NCBI GenBank assembly: GCA_001464215.1
Contig: LNEZ01000076.1
Span: 1 to 64,000, forward strand
Reading direction: 5' to 3'
From: Rhizobiales bacterium Ga0077548
Lineage (GTDB): Bacteria; Pseudomonadota; Alphaproteobacteria; Rhizobiales; Xanthobacteraceae
DNA length: 64,000 bases
Position numbers and translations under genes: made by a program. Below, one piece after another: positions 62,466-64,000 of this stretch. The notes beneath the pieces were generated by a model. It saw only the letters and a program-made list of their open reading frames with translations, ran no database searches and was not told where the DNA came from. The stretch's first letter is position 1. The number at the start of each line of letters is the position of its first letter.

Positions 62466-63692
62466 CTAGCTGCCGCGGCGAAGCCGCCGCACCAGTTCCT
62501 CGGTTGGATAACCGTCCGCGGGCAGTTTGAACTTGATCTGCGCCTGCTGCACGGCCTTGCGCGACGATGCGCCGAGCCGCCCGTCGATGCCGCCGACCTC
62601 GTAGCCAGCTTTTACGAGCAACGTCTGCAACTCGCGCACCTGCTCCATGGTGAAGGTGTCTGGCGTGCCGTTACCCTTGTGGAGCACCGGCGCACCGGCA
62701 ATGCGCGTAGCTAAATAGGCCGCGGTCGTCGAATAGATCAGCGAATGATTCCATTCCGTGTAGGTGCGGAAGTTCGGATAGACGAGAAACGCAGGTCCCA
62801 GCCGTCCCATCGGCAGCAAAAGAGAAGCATTCGGCGCGCCGTCCGGCAGCGGTTTGCCGTTTGCGAGCGTGACCCCCCACTGCGTCCATTGCGCATGGGG
62901 ATGCTCAATATCTAAGCTCGCCTGACTCCAGTCCATCCGCTCCGGCACACGCACTTCCTGCATCCACGGCTCGTTGCGCCGCCAGCCGCTCTTCTGGATG
63001 TAATGCGCGGTCGTGGCCAGCACATCCGGCACGCTGCGCAACAAATCCACTTTGCCGCTGCCGTCGAAATCGACGCCGTAGTCGAAATAATGCGACGGCA
63101 AAAATTGCGTCTGTCCCAATTCGCCAGCCCATGAACCGACCATGTTTTCGGGCGTGAGATCGCCGCGCTCGATGATTTTGAGTGCGGCGTGCAATTCCTT
63201 GCGGAAGCGCTCGCTGCGGCGGCAGTCGTAGGCGAGCGTCGCAAGCGAGCGCAAAACTTCGTATTTGCCGACGTCCGCGCCGAAACCGCTCTCCAGCGCC
63301 CAATACGCGGCGATCACCGGCGCCGGCACGCCATATTGCTCTTCCACCTTCTGAAAAATCGCGGCGTGTTTTTTGATGAGTTCCTGTGCGCGCGGCGTGC
63401 GGCCGCCGCCGGCCATGCGGTTCGAGAATTCGAGAAAGGGCTGGCTGAAGACGCGTTGGCCGCGATCAATCCCGATGATCTTCTGATCCAGCGTCAAGAG
63501 ATGTTGCGCGCGAGCGTAGGTGCGCGGCGACAGTCCCCTCTCCAGCGCTTCGCGCCGGAAATCCGCGAGCCACTTGTCGAAGTTGCCGGTGTTTCTGCAA
63601 TTCGTAGTTGCCTGTTGGGCGTTTGCCCAAGTGCTGCTTACGAACAAGAACGCAACTGCAGCAATAGCGCCGACGTAAATACGAAACCGCAT
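62466..63692 (-). CDS. Lytic murein transglycosylase (MltB family) with peptidoglycan-binding domain
   Basis: 408 residues from ATG 63692 (AAGGTGAG upstream). Signal peptide, then SLT-type MltB domain: PVIAAYWALESGFGADVGKY with catalytic Glu, WAGELGQTQFLPSHYFDYGV, RRNEPWMQEVRVPERMDW. A PG_binding_1 domain closes the protein (QVRELQTLLVKAGYEVGGID, GASSRKAVQQAQIKF). It cleaves glycan strands of peptidoglycan in the periplasm. Convergent with putA, gap of 3 bases. Confidence 0.95.
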   Translation of the reverse strand: MRFRIYVGAIAAVAFLFVSSTWANAQQATTNCRNTGNFDKWLADFRREALERGLSPRTYARAQHLLTLDQKIIGIDRGQRVFSQPFLEFSNRMAGGGRTPRAQELIKKHAAIFQKVEEQYGVPAPVIAAYWALESGFGADVGKYEVLRSLATLAYDCRRSERFRKELHAALKIIERGDLTPENMVGSWAGELGQTQFLPSHYFDYGVDFDGSGKVDLLRSVPDVLATTAHYIQKSGWRRNEPWMQEVRVPERMDWSQASLDIEHPHAQWTQWGVTLANGKPLPDGAPNASLLLPMGRLGPAFLVYPNFRTYTEWNHSLIYSTTAAYLATRIAGAPVLHKGNGTPDTFTMEQVRELQTLLVKAGYEVGGIDGRLGASSRKAVQQAQIKFKLPADGYPTEELVRRLRRGS

Positions 63693-63874
63693 CTGTCTCA
63701 CCTTGATGGAAAAATCCTTGCTTTATTCTAGCCCAACTAGCGGCAGGGTAAGGGAAATCGCAAGCGTTGGGTTGCCCACGAATTCTTGCGAATTTCCGGC
63801 AGTTGGCGGAGTATCGGCCCGAACTAAAAAAGCGGCCGGCAAAAAAGGCCGCGATCCCCGGAGGAAGAACGTCC

Positions 63875-64000
63875 ATGTTACGCAGATCGTTTCTGGCCGC
63901 GCTTGCGGCGACGGCACTCGCGGCCGGCAGCTTGCCGGCAACCGCGCAAGAGACCGTGAAGATCGGCCTCATCATTCCGCTGACCGGCCCATTCACCACG
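63875..64000 (+). CDS. ABC transporter substrate-binding protein, 5' end (partial at window end)
   Basis: 42 codons are visible: signal peptide MLRRSFLAALAATALAAGSL, then QETVKIGLIIPLTGPFTT, the start of a branched-chain amino acid type periplasmic binding protein (Peripla_BP_6). GGAGG at 63860-63865 supports the start. The remainder lies beyond the window. Confidence 0.85.
   Translation, partial: MLRRSFLAALAATALAAGSLPATAQETVKIGLIIPLTGPFTT

Overview
This is a gene-dense, GC-rich window (roughly 60-65% GC by eye) from an alphaproteobacterium, most likely order Hyphomicrobiales (Rhizobiales), in the Xanthobacteraceae/Nitrobacteraceae neighbourhood. Pointers are two Omp25-type small porins, a SciP (DUF1153) regulator beside flagellar hook genes, a short bifunctional PutA, a PmtA-like lipid methyltransferase, a petP/petR-like MarR/response-regulator pair, and the order prs - rplY - pth - ychF. 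Cytochrome b and cytochrome c1 are separate genes, unlike the fused fbcH of Bradyrhizobium. The genus cannot be fixed from the sequence alone. No prophage, IS element, integrase or CRISPR array was seen, and no gap without a gene exceeds 300 bases.

Layout: (1) 1-945 is the 3' end of uvrB. (2) 1056-6029 is an accessory stretch: a visibly AT-richer pair (a GrlR-like small protein and a PD-(D/E)XK-nuclease-like protein), then small exported proteins of two paralogous families, one member frameshifted. (3) 6114-8972 holds a Gly-rich hydrophobic protein next to a signal-less double peptidoglycan-binding protein, a membrane protein, an exported protein and RNase T2. (4) 8998-15981 runs rlmJ, a cold-shock gene, a GST, two Omp25-like porins, uvrC, pgsA, moaD and moaE. 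(5) 16032-25551 runs ilvE, the MarR/response-regulator/histidine-kinase operon, csaA, a TetR regulator, proC, a YbjN-like gene, ubiK, lgt, a MidA-like methyltransferase and a pgeF-like gene. (6) 25697-31961 holds prs, a secreted protein, rplY, pth, ychF, two MaoC hydratases, apt and a 33-residue Lys-rich protein. (7) 32028-38987 holds the bc1 operon petA-petB-petC, trmL, hemF, a DM13 protein, CCA transferase, DUF6111 and a CoA-type Nudix hydrolase. (8) 38989-46660 holds DUF1285 and a MoxR/DUF58/BatA-like membrane operon. (9) 46711-59053 holds small enzymes, sciP with flgD-fliK, mnmA, a PmtA-like gene, and glycerate kinase with an SLC13-type permease. (10) 59199-64000 holds tRNA-Met(CAU), putA, a lytic transglycosylase and the start of an ABC substrate-binding protein.

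The main oddities are three coding sequences broken by small frame-changing lesions. Cytochrome b lacks the stretch that should contain its PEWY (Qo site) motif and changes frame there. One Omp25-like porin has its C-terminal beta-signal out of frame. One member of a tandem family of exported Cys-pair proteins is shifted at a recognisable point. Because cytochrome b is a core respiratory gene, assembly or sequencing error must be excluded before any biology is claimed. The best candidates for undescribed biology are the low-GC pair after uvrB, the Gly-zipper/PG-binding pair at 6114-7003, the clustered exported paralogs at 2249-5514, and the fused BatA/DUF4159 membrane protein of the MoxR operon.
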